From: Pseudomonadales bacterium
GTDB lineage: Bacteria; Pseudomonadota; Gammaproteobacteria; Pseudomonadales; Azotimanducaceae
Direction of reading: 5' to 3'
Assembly (NCBI GenBank): GCA_021295935.1
Contig: JAGWBL010000021.1
Location: 1 to 15,291 of the forward strand
Length of the DNA: 15,291 bases
Part shown: piece by piece, positions 1 to 6,161 of the stretch
How the letters are laid out: each line of letters begins with the position of its first letter
Numbering within the stretch: position 1 is the first letter of the stretch
Translations under genes and position numbers: made by a program
The notes under the pieces: model-generated
Seen by the model: only the letters and a program-made list of their open reading frames with translations
Told to the model about the DNA's origin: nothing
Database searches by the model: none

Positions 1-711
1 ACAACGGCGAATCTTCGGCTGGTCATTTCCATCGCAAAGAAGTACCTGAATCGCGGATTGGTGCTTCAGGACTTGATCCAGGAGGGGAATGCCGGTCTGA
101 TGCGCGCGGTTGACAAGTTCGAATACCGCAAGGGATTCAAGTTTTCGACCTACGCCACGTGGTGGATCCGCCAAGCGATCACTCGTGCGATTGCGGATCA
201 AGCCCGAACGGTGCGCATACCCGTTCACATGATTGACAACATCAACAAGCTGAATCGTCACACCCGGCAGTTCCAGCAGGAACTGGGTAGGGATCCCACC
301 GCGCAGGAACTCGCCAAGCGCATGGAAATGCCGGCGGACCGGATCAGGGTTGTGCACCGGATTGCCCGGGAACCCATCTCCATGGAGGCGCCTCGCGGGG
401 ATGACGATGACGTGACGTTCGGCGACTACGTGGAGGATCCCAACAACAAGAATCCGCTGGAGGAACTCCGGCACAAGGCACTGCGTGATGCCATTCGAGC
501 AGTGCTTTCCGAACTCACGCCGCGAGAGGCGAAGGTGATCATGATGCGTTTCGGCATCGACACGAACCGCGAATTCACATTGGATGAAGTCGGCCAGCAG
601 TTCCAGCTGACGAGGGAGCGCATCAGGCAGATCGAAACGAAGGCGATTCGCAAGTTGAGATACCCTTCTCGATCTTCTCAGCTGAAGCAGTTCCAGGACC
701 AGGCGGCCTGA
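1..711 (+). CDS. rpoD: RNA polymerase primary sigma factor RpoD (sigma-70), 3' part; 5' end outside window
   Basis: The primary sigma factor directs core RNA polymerase to -35/-10 promoters. The reading frame is open from base 1 (T-T-A-N-L-R-L-V-I-S-I...), so the gene begins upstream; 236 residues plus the TGA stop are visible. Seen: sigma region 2 with the LQDLIQEGNAGLMRAVDKF and FKFSTYATWWIRQAI blocks used for core and -10 recognition, then RTVRIPVHMIDNINKLN (region 3), and near the end region 4 with the helix-turn-helix FTLDEVGQQFQLTRERIRQI that reads the -35 element. The RIPVHM and TRERIRQIE signatures are those of primary group 1 sigma factors, not RpoH or RpoS. The C-terminus (PSRSSQLKQFQDQAA) departs slightly from the usual PSRSE..RSFLD ending. 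The gene converges on the tRNA gene 26 bp downstream. Family assignment is very secure; the N-terminal region 1.1 cannot be judged. Confidence 0.97.
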   Translation, partial: TTANLRLVISIAKKYLNRGLVLQDLIQEGNAGLMRAVDKFEYRKGFKFSTYATWWIRQAITRAIADQARTVRIPVHMIDNINKLNRHTRQFQQELGRDPTAQELAKRMEMPADRIRVVHRIAREPISMEAPRGDDDDVTFGDYVEDPNNKNPLEELRHKALRDAIRAVLSELTPREAKVIMMRFGIDTNREFTLDEVGQQFQLTRERIRQIETKAIRKLRYPSRSSQLKQFQDQAA

Positions 712-721
712 TCACGGTTGG

Positions 722-737
722 ACCCGCTTGAGCGGGT
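722..737. terminator. Short hairpin between convergent rpoD and tRNA-Ile; possible weak bidirectional terminator
   Basis: ACCCGC (722-727), loop TTGA, GCGGGT (732-737) form a perfect 6-bp GC-rich stem. It fills the 26-bp space between the rpoD stop and the encoded CCA end of the tRNA. Neither strand has a U-run after the stem, so it is not a canonical intrinsic terminator. It could act as a 3' processing or stability structure for either transcript. Confidence 0.4.
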
Positions 738-1099
738 TGGTGGGCCCACCAGGATTCGAACCTGGGACCAATGGATTCACGATCCGGATCACCGGACTTC
801 CGAGCGTTGCCACTCGGCGCGGACTATCTCACCACCCTGCGCCAGCCATGCGCGAGGGTGCGGGACGCTCGTGCCTGTCATCAAGGGCGCTCGCACTCCG
901 AACTGACGAAACCGTCAATTCTCCGGCAGCCCTCAGGTAGTCTCTGCACCTTCCGACGGTGTACCGTCGGCTTGGCTCAGGGTTGCCTTGGCGATCAGTG
1001 CCAGGTTTCCCTGAATTCATCCCGTTCATCGGCTGTGTCTCCACAACCGCGCACCATTGTTGATGAGTCCACTGCTCTAACCAGCTGAGCTATGGGCCC
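738..1099 (-). tRNA. ileX: tRNA-Ile(CAU) (Ile2), interrupted by a group I intron
   Basis: Read on the minus strand, exon 1 is 1099-1063 and exon 2 is 777-738; joined they give a 77-nt tRNA with encoded CCA. Exon 1: acceptor GGGCCCA, TA, D-stem GCTC/GAGC around AGCTGGTTA, A26, anticodon stem GTGGA, then CT and the anticodon CAT. Exon 2: AA (37-38), TCCAT closing the anticodon stem (one G-U pair), variable loop TGGTC, T-arm CCAGG-TTCGAAT-CCTGG, acceptor TGGGCCC, A73, CCA. All four stems pair. CAU is shared by Met and Ile2 tRNAs. I call Ile2 because the body resembles proteobacterial tRNA-Ile2 and the intron site matches the Azoarcus tRNA-Ile(CAU) intron. In Ile2 the wobble C would be changed to lysidine by TilS so that it reads AUA. 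Elongator tRNA-Met is the alternative. The gene symbol is a guess. A scan for contiguous tRNAs would miss this gene. Confidence 0.93.
778..1062 (-). ncRNA. Group I self-splicing intron (IC3-like) in the anticodon loop of tRNA-Ile(CAU)
   Basis: This 285-nt intron (n1 = base 1062, n285 = base 778) follows U36 of the tRNA and ends in G (omega-G). Elements seen, with plus coordinates: guide GUG at 1054-1052, which pairs with the exon CAU including the required U-G pair; P2 1049-1030, an 8-bp stem with a GAGA loop; P3 1024-1018 with 867-861; P4 1014-1009 with 982-977 (TCAGGG/CCCTGA), followed by AAA and P5; P6 hairpin 970-953; the motif GGTGCAGAGACTA leading into P7 (942-938 with 826-822, GACTA/TAGTC); P8 860-833; P9 817-800 with a GCAA loop; a P9.1 hairpin 796-783. 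The core closely matches the cyanobacterial tRNA-Leu and Azoarcus tRNA-Ile introns. No homing endonuclease gene is present. A 70-nt insertion (937-868) between P7 and P3 makes it larger than the roughly 205-nt Azoarcus intron. Splicing activity is inferred, not shown. Confidence 0.93.
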
Positions 1100-1111
1100 C
1101 AACCGAAACTC

Positions 1112-1141
1112 ATTCTAGCCTCGCGGAAACCCAGCGGTCGG
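1112..1141 (-). promoter_or_regulatory. Candidate sigma-70 promoter of the tRNA-Ile gene
   Basis: On the minus strand a -10 box TAGAAT (1117-1112) lies 12 nt before the tRNA 5' end at 1099. A poor -35 match CCGACC sits about 18 bp further upstream. The -10 differs from TATAAT at one position. Spacing would place the transcription start near 1105, leaving a very short 5' leader for RNase P to remove. Confidence 0.5.
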
Positions 1142-1378
1142 CCCCTTGCCGCGTGGCGGACGTTGGGCGGGTCTGGCAACTCCACAATCGACATCGTGAG
1201 CCCGTCCACGAACCGATGACGAGTCCCTGGTGACCCATCCGTCCAACTTTCGGACTCCTCTCGCGCCCGAACCGTCCGAGTGTGAACTCGACATTCGCCA
1301 CGACGACCCCGTTTCGAGGGGCGTCGGTGCCTTGGCGCCCGGGAAAGGAGTTGGCTTGCTCATGGCAAGACGTCTCTG
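1142..1378. other. Non-coding spacer between tRNA-Ile promoter and glyS 3' end
   Basis: About 240 bp between the tRNA promoter and the glyS stop. Open frames here encode low-complexity Arg/Ser/Pro-rich peptides with no recognisable domain. I see no strong intrinsic terminator for glyS and no RNA gene. Confidence 0.5.
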
Positions 1379-2737
1379 TCAAGCGTGTGACGGCCGGCGG
1401 TAGAACTCGGTCATGAACTCAGTCAGTTCCGAGACCTGCTTTCGAATCTGTTTCATGCTGTCCCTGTCCCGAACCGTGACCGAGTCGTCCTCCAACGACT
1501 GGAAATCCACGGTCATGCAGAGTGGCGTACCAACTTCGTCGTGTCGCCGATAGCTCTTGCCTATGTTGCCGCTCGCCTCCAGAAACACTCGTCCCAACCC
1601 GAGTCGTTGGAGCAGGTTCTTGATTTCCCTTGCCTTGCTGACCAAGCCATCGTGATTTCGCTTGAGCGGCATAACTGCAGCCTTGAACGGTGCCAGATGC
1701 GGTCTCAGGCGAAGGACGACGCGCTCCTTGCCATTGTCGAGTTGCTCGATGTCGTAGGCCTCGTTGAGCACGGCGAGCGTGGCGCGCTCGACGCCGACGG
1801 ACGGCTCGATGACGAACGGGACGTACCAGTCGCTGGAATTGGGCTTGAGGATGGCGAGCTTGGCGCCAGAGTGCGTGTTTTCCCGCACTTGCGCCTGAAT
1901 ATTGAGCGCCTCTTGATCCCGAGTGTGTGATCCTAGGTCGAAATCTGTCCGATTGGCGATGCCCTCAAGTTCCTCGAGGCCGTGCGGGAACGGATACATC
2001 AAGTCGACCGTGGCTTTCGAGTAGTGCGCCCGGTCGGATTCGGGAACGTCCAGAAGCTCAAGGCGATCTCGCGCGATCCCTTGGCGCTCCCACCACTGCA
2101 GGCGAGTGTCCACCCAATACTCGTGCCAGTTTTCGTCGGTTCCCGGATCCACGAAGAACTCGAGTTCCATTATTTCGAACTCACGGACTCGGAACACGAA
2201 ATTGCGTGGCGTAATCTCGTTGCGGAACGCCTTTCCGATCTGCGCGATCCCGAATGGAGGTCGCCGCGCGGTCGAATCCAGCACGTTCTTGAAGTTCATG
2301 AAGATGTGCTGGGCGGTCTCTGGCCGCAGGTACGCGAGCGCGCCTTCGTGATCCACCGGACCCATCTGGGTTCTGAACATCAGATTGAACGGTCTGGGTT
2401 CCGTGAGGTCCTGCCCTCCGCAGTTTGGACACGACGCGCTTGCCAGATGGTCGGCTCGGAACCTGGACTTGCACTTCCTGCAATCCACCAGGGGATCGAC
2501 GAATGTCGTCACATGGCCGGAGTACTCCAGCACACGGGGATGTGTCAGGATGGTCGAGTCCATGCCTTCCATGTCGTCGCGTTCGAACACGTTCGACTGC
2601 CACCATGCGGCCTTCAGATTGTTCTTGAGTTCCGTGCCGAGGGGACCCCAGTCGTAAGCGCCTTGAAGACCTCCGTACAGTTCGCTGGACTGGAACACGA
2701 ACCCCCTCCGCTTGCAGAGGCTGACGCGCTGATCCAT
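1379..2737 (-). CDS. glyS: Glycyl-tRNA synthetase, single-chain (alpha2 dimer) type
   Basis: A class II aminoacyl-tRNA synthetase that charges tRNA-Gly with glycine in the cytoplasm. The 452-aa product from ATG 2737 opens with the family signature SLCKRRGFVFQSSELYGG, then YDWGPLG. A zinc-ribbon-like insertion follows (CRKC at 86-89, CPNC at 103-106). Next come PETAQHIF, class II motif 2 (FRNEITPRNFVFRVREFE, about 171-188) and motif 3 (EPSVGVERA, about 311-319). The C-terminal anticodon-binding domain includes DEVGTPLCMTVDF and SVTVRDRDSM. The length is normal for the short bacterial alpha2 enzyme of Thermus or mycobacteria. Most gammaproteobacteria instead use the unrelated alpha2-beta2 GlyQ/GlyS, so this gene is odd in its context. 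The frame stays open upstream to 2959 but that stretch shows no homology and overlaps the end of rmuC. An alternative TTG start at 2752 adds five residues and has a better-placed ribosome site. Confidence 0.96.
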   Translation of the reverse strand: MDQRVSLCKRRGFVFQSSELYGGLQGAYDWGPLGTELKNNLKAAWWQSNVFERDDMEGMDSTILTHPRVLEYSGHVTTFVDPLVDCRKCKSRFRADHLASASCPNCGGQDLTEPRPFNLMFRTQMGPVDHEGALAYLRPETAQHIFMNFKNVLDSTARRPPFGIAQIGKAFRNEITPRNFVFRVREFEIMELEFFVDPGTDENWHEYWVDTRLQWWERQGIARDRLELLDVPESDRAHYSKATVDLMYPFPHGLEELEGIANRTDFDLGSHTRDQEALNIQAQVRENTHSGAKLAILKPNSSDWYVPFVIEPSVGVERATLAVLNEAYDIEQLDNGKERVVLRLRPHLAPFKAAVMPLKRNHDGLVSKAREIKNLLQRLGLGRVFLEASGNIGKSYRRHDEVGTPLCMTVDFQSLEDDSVTVRDRDSMKQIRKQVSELTEFMTEFYRRPSHA

Positions 2738-2749
2738 GCTGGTGGCGGG

Positions 2750-2765
2750 CAAGAGTCTTCCTCGC
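2750..2765 (-). promoter_or_regulatory. Ribosome-binding site GAGGA favouring a TTG start for glyS
   Basis: On the minus strand GCGAGGAAGACTC precedes an in-frame TTG at 2752-2750, with about 6 nt between AGGA and TTG. The same site is about 21 nt from the ATG at 2737, which is too far for normal initiation. The site suggests initiation at TTG, giving MPATSMDQRV..., although the ATG fits the family alignment. Confidence 0.45.
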
Positions 2766-2823
2766 TTCGCGGACACGACTGACGTGGCGTGCGCAGGCGG
2801 ACACGGAATCGGGCTGGCGTCAA

Positions 2824-2852
2824 ATTTTATGGTTAGTGCAACGAGCTCACGG
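2824..2852 (-). promoter_or_regulatory. Possible glyS promoter (-10 TAAAAT)
   Basis: The only AT-rich patch in the 154-169 bp rmuC-glyS spacer carries TAAAAT (2829-2824, minus strand), one mismatch from the -10 consensus. No good -35 is found 16-18 bp upstream. It would give a 5' leader of about 65-80 nt. Weak evidence; glyS could also be read through from rmuC. Confidence 0.3.
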
Positions 2853-2883
2853 ACGGTCGGCAGACGAACATCCCTCCTCTTGG

Positions 2884-2908
2884 AGTCCGGTGCACATCCG
2901 GCCGGACT
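2884..2908 (-). other. Stem-loop overlapping the rmuC stop codon
   Basis: AGTCCGG (2884-2890) and CCGGACT (2902-2908) form a perfect 7-bp stem with an 11-nt loop. The downstream arm in minus-strand sense is followed by CCAAGAGGAGG, not a U-run. It therefore looks like a 3'-end structure or attenuating hairpin between rmuC and glyS rather than a standard terminator. Confidence 0.4.
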
Positions 2909-3995
2909 ATCCGCCTTGCTGGGGCGATGTCTCCGACCGGGACTCGATGCCAAGTTCACTTGGCATCACGTCGATGGCCGGGTCCTTTGAGTCGAGAGCC
3001 TGGATTCTCTCGACGCCGCTGACAATCTTGTTTGCGGAGGTGCGGACTTGCAGTACATCGCCGTTGGCCTGCTTGAAGTGCCTCTCGAGTTTGTCGGCGC
3101 GTTGGTCGAGGCGTTCGACATCCTTCGCGATGAGCCCGAGTCGGCGAATCACTTCCCTGGTCCGCTTCTGCATCTCCACGTCACGGAAGATCGCGCGGAC
3201 GGTCGTCAAGACCGCCATCATTGTCGTCGGCGAGACCATGTAGACCCTGAGTTTCTGGGACTGCTCGACGACTTCGGGCAACGAGGCGTGTATCTCTGCA
3301 TAGACCGCTTCTGAGGGCAGGAACATCAGTGCCAGATCTGCGGTTTCTCCGGGGATGATGTACTTGCTGGCGATATCTCCGAGATGCTTGGAGACGTCTC
3401 CCGTCAACCGCTTCCGTGCCGCTGCTGCAGCGGCGTCGTCGGGTGCGTCACACAGGGCGCGATAGCCTTCGAGGGGAAACTTGGAGTCCACGGGGAGGGG
3501 TCCTGGGGCGTCTGGCAGGAGAATCAGGCAGTCGACCATTTGGGTGCCACCTCGGTCCGATCTGCCTAGCGAGGCTTGAAACCTGAACTGGCTCGGTGCC
3601 AGAGCCGGTTTCACGATGTCTTCAAGCTGTATCTCACCGAATGCGCCTCGGGCCTGTCGATTGGACAGGACACCCTGCAGGCTCGTGATGTTCTGAGAAA
3701 GCGTGGTGATGTGATCCTTGGCATCAATGATCTTGCCCAGGTCCTCACGCAGGCTTCCGATCGTCTTCACTGCCGTCTCGGTGTTCTTCGCGATCCCGCC
3801 TTGAATGGTGGTCGCGAGGTCCTGCGACTGTCGTTCCAGTCGTTCGGAGATCTCCTTTCTGGCGTCCACAAGCTGTCGGATCGCATCGCGCATGTATTCG
3901 GCCGATTGCGCTTTCGTCGTGCGATGCATGTAGATGAACAACCCGACAATGCAGGCCATGCCGATCAGCACAAGGTAGAGCTCATTGTCAATCAT
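2907..3995 (-). CDS. rmuC: RmuC family protein (membrane-anchored, nuclease-like DNA recombination limiter)
   Basis: RmuC proteins limit rearrangement between short inverted repeats in E. coli and carry a predicted restriction-endonuclease-like fold. The 362-aa product begins MIDNELYLVLIG, with one membrane helix at about residues 6-23. A long charged coiled-coil follows (about 30-110). The RmuC core then shows GAFGEIQLEDIV (about 117-128), the putative catalytic strand region VDCLILLPD (about 154-162) followed by LPVDSKFPLEGY (about 167-178), and SPTTMMAVLTTVRAIF (about 255-270). A second coiled-coil lies near the C-terminus. The ATG at 3995 is supported by GGAG 7 nt upstream. It is divergent from the DUF1499 gene and ends about 155 bp before glyS. 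Length and domain order are typical. Confidence 0.95.
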   Translation of the reverse strand: MIDNELYLVLIGMACIVGLFIYMHRTTKAQSAEYMRDAIRQLVDARKEISERLERQSQDLATTIQGGIAKNTETAVKTIGSLREDLGKIIDAKDHITTLSQNITSLQGVLSNRQARGAFGEIQLEDIVKPALAPSQFRFQASLGRSDRGGTQMVDCLILLPDAPGPLPVDSKFPLEGYRALCDAPDDAAAAAARKRLTGDVSKHLGDIASKYIIPGETADLALMFLPSEAVYAEIHASLPEVVEQSQKLRVYMVSPTTMMAVLTTVRAIFRDVEMQKRTREVIRRLGLIAKDVERLDQRADKLERHFKQANGDVLQVRTSANKIVSGVERIQALDSKDPAIDVMPSELGIESRSETSPQQGG

Positions 3996-4059
3996 CTTGG
4001 ATCTCCATTGCCGCTACGGTCCTGTGGCCGTGGCGAGGATTCAATTGTGCATGAGCGAG

Positions 4060-4074
4060 CGACACTTAGTGTCG
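4060..4074. promoter_or_regulatory. 15-bp perfect palindrome upstream of rmuC; candidate operator
   Basis: CGACACT-T-AGTGTCG is an exact 7-bp inverted repeat around one central base, 65 bp upstream of the rmuC ATG in the rmuC/DUF1499 divergent spacer. One base of spacing is too tight for an RNA hairpin, so a dimeric DNA-binding protein site is the natural reading. It does not match the gammaproteobacterial LexA box. No regulator gene is nearby. Confidence 0.4.
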
Positions 4075-4214
4075 TAGGAAATGCAACAGAGGACATATCC
4101 ATGCGTTGATGTTGCTGTCGCTTGGTGGATCGCTGGCCGCAGTCGTCGAGTTGCTTGACCGAATCGAGCCACGTGCCGCTATCGAGCTCGCTCAACCGGA
4201 GGCGCTGACCGCCC

Positions 4215-4220
4215 TAGAAT
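4215..4220 (+). promoter_or_regulatory. -10 box TAGAAT placed for a leaderless DUF1499 transcript
   Basis: TAGAAT ends 6 nt before the ATG at 4227, so the expected transcription start is at or next to the start codon. No Shine-Dalgarno sequence lies within 12 nt of the ATG, which agrees with a leaderless mRNA. No convincing -35 is seen. If translation instead starts at the in-frame ATG 4245, a short leader would exist. Confidence 0.35.
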
Positions 4221-4226
4221 GCAGTC

Positions 4227-4939
4227 ATGAAGTGGACTTCGAGCATGCAGATATGGTCTTGGGGTTCGCTCGGCATGTCGCTGGCGCTCGTCGTGGTCTC
4301 GTTGCTGGCGGCATTGGGTTCCCGATTGGGAGTTTGGTCGTCTGTCACCGGATTGCAGTTGTATGTCATTTGTGGAGCGTTGGCGCTGGGTTTCGCGGTG
4401 GCCTGCTCGGTGTCTCTGGTCATCGCCGCGCTCAACCCCGCCCGTTTCGGGATCGCTGTCGTCATCGCTGCCGCATTTCTCGGCCACATGATCATTGGAC
4501 TGCCCAAATTGACCGCGCCCGTGCTCCATGACGTGACCACGGACCTTCAGGATCCTCCGACATTCGAAGCTGCAATTGCCGTGCGCGGCACAAACTCCAA
4601 CTCTGTCAGCCACACTGCGAGGAAGGTCGAGGTCCAGACAAGACTGTATCCGGACCTCGTGCCTCTGCATCTTGAGATGTCCGCTTCCCGAGCCAGACAG
4701 TGGACGCCATGGGCTGGGAGCTGATCGCTGAGGACCCGGAGCGCGGCCGCATAGAAGCCACGGCAAGGACGCCTTGGTTCCGGTTCAAGGACGACGTGGT
4801 CGTTCGGGTCCAGGAGCGCCCGGAAGGTGGCAGCGTTGTCGATGTTCGCTCCCTCTCTCGCATCGGCGCGACCGACTTCGGCGCGAATGCCAAGCGGGTG
4901 CGCAGATTCCTGTCAGAGCTGCGGAGATCGGATCCTTAG
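4227..4939 (+). pseudogene. DUF1499 membrane protein, split by one frameshift near 4690-4702
   Basis: Two overlapping frames together make one DUF1499 family protein of unknown function. Frame A (4227-4724) gives three hydrophobic segments (about 13-33, 42-68, 74-93) and then the start of the DUF1499 domain, APVLHDVTTDLQDPP, down to TRLYPDLVPLHLEMSASRARQ. It then runs into unrelated WTPWAGS and stops. Frame B (usable from about 4697 to 4939) continues exactly where the family should go: TVDAMGWELIAEDPERGRIE, then FRFKDDVVVRV and VDVRSLSRIGATDFGANAKR. Moving from frame A to B needs a -1 shift (or one base lost from the sequence). No slippery heptamer is visible at the junction. The gene could be genuinely broken, mis-sequenced, or recoded; an assembly error is at least as likely as decay, because both halves look well conserved. 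It converges on the thiolase gene. Confidence 0.85.
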
Positions 4940-5005
4940 CCTGCACGGACCTCCATGCAGTCCGGGAGCGTCCAGCCGCCAACCCGCTGGAATGCTGGAC
5001 AGCGC

Positions 5006-6151
5006 TCAGGCGGCCTTTTCGAGGATGTGTACTCCACAGCAGCTGCCCAGCCCGATTACATGAGTCAGTCCAATGCGTGCGCCTTCGACTTGGCGCACTC
5101 CTGCCTCTTCTCGCAGGTGGGTTGACACTTCATGGATGTTGGCTATGCCAGTTGCCCCGAGCGGATGACCCTTCGACAGCAGTCCGCCCGATACATTGAC
5201 CGGCACACGACCGCCCAGCTCGACTTCGCCCTCGTCTATCAGACGTCCAGCTTCGCCGTCCGAGCAGAGCCCCAAGTTCTCGTAGTGCAGCATCTCGGCG
5301 GTGGCGAAGCAGTCGTGCAGCTCGACCAGGTCCAGATCTCTCGGTCCGACGCCTGCCATCTCGTAGGCATCGGAGGCAGCATTGCGGGTGCAGGTGTTGA
5401 CATCCGGCATCACGAGGTCCCGTTCCTGCCACGGATCCGAAGTCATCACCGAGGCACGGATCCTGACCGCGCGATCCATGAGTCCGAGTTCGCGAACCTT
5501 GCGTTCTGATGCGAGGACCGCGGCCGCCGAGCCGTCGACGTTCACCGAGCACATCAGCTTGGTGTTGGGATAGGAGATCATTTCGGAGTTCATCACCGTG
5601 TCCAACGGTGTCTCGACCTGATACATCGCCTTCGGGTTCATCGTCGAGTGGTGATGGTTCTTGACGGAGATCTTGGCGAACTGCTCGAAAGTCGTGCCGT
5701 GCTTGCGCGAGTGTTCCATGCCAGCCTCGGCGAACACCGCGGGCATGGTTCCCGACCCTAACAGACCTTCTTTGGGGATGCCCCTGGATCCCCCCGGGCC
5801 TCCGAGCAAGCCCTTGCCCATCTGTTCTACGCCCACCGCAAGGACCAGGTCGTACAGATCCGCCCTGACGGATATCCAGGCCTCGCGAAACGCGGTCGCT
5901 CCGGTGGCACAGGCGTTGGAGACATTGACCACCGGAATGCCGGTCTGTCCAATCTCTTTCAGGATGCGCTGACCCACCATACGGTTGGCCTGTCCCAAAT
6001 TGCCGCAGTAAAACGCTTGCATGTCTTGGATTCTCAGACCGCAATCGTCAAGGGCCATGAGAGCGGCTTCCGCACCCAGATTGGGCACTGAACGGTCGGG
6101 GAACCGGCCGAAGCGAATCATGTCGATTCCGACGACATAGGCATCAGTCAT
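5006..6151 (-). CDS. Thiolase / acetyl-CoA acetyltransferase family protein (SCP2-type)
   Basis: Members of this family condense or cleave acyl-CoA thioesters in fatty-acid, sterol or short-chain acyl-CoA metabolism. The 381-aa product has the nucleophile region VSNACATGATAFREA (Cys81), a downstream VELHDCFATAE block (His279) and SKGHPLGATGIA (His329), all expected thiolase active-site elements, plus GSCCG near the C-terminus. The overall layout is that of SCP-x/lipid-transfer-protein thiolases, not of FadA or AtoB. Start ATG 6151 is preceded by GAGGAA 8 nt upstream. It lies 10 bp downstream of the DUF35 gene, on the same strand, and is surely co-transcribed. In other bacteria such thiolase-DUF35 pairs act as complexes, in which the OB-fold protein may deliver or channel the acyl-CoA. 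The actual substrate cannot be told from sequence. The frame upstream of 6151 is not homologous and overlaps DUF35. Confidence 0.93.
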   Translation of the reverse strand: MTDAYVVGIDMIRFGRFPDRSVPNLGAEAALMALDDCGLRIQDMQAFYCGNLGQANRMVGQRILKEIGQTGIPVVNVSNACATGATAFREAWISVRADLYDLVLAVGVEQMGKGLLGGPGGSRGIPKEGLLGSGTMPAVFAEAGMEHSRKHGTTFEQFAKISVKNHHHSTMNPKAMYQVETPLDTVMNSEMISYPNTKLMCSVNVDGSAAAVLASERKVRELGLMDRAVRIRASVMTSDPWQERDLVMPDVNTCTRNAASDAYEMAGVGPRDLDLVELHDCFATAEMLHYENLGLCSDGEAGRLIDEGEVELGGRVPVNVSGGLLSKGHPLGATGIANIHEVSTHLREEAGVRQVEGARIGLTHVIGLGSCCGVHILEKAA

Positions 6152-6161
6152 GTATGGTTCC

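Noticed and set aside
718..1088. Several overlapping open frames of 60-105 codons across the tRNA/intron region
   Set aside because: They run through tRNA exons and intron helices in conflicting frames, show no domain, and the RNA structure explains the sequence.
2846..2884. Possible 12-codon leader peptide after AGAGGAGGG in the rmuC-glyS spacer (MFVCRPSVSSLH)
   Set aside because: The ribosome site abuts the ATG, the peptide has no run of a regulatory codon, and no attenuator fold is visible.
2738..2959. N-terminal extension of GlyRS upstream of the ATG at 2737
   Set aside because: Most of it is not homologous to GlyRS and it overlaps the rmuC 3' end; only the five-residue TTG extension is plausible.
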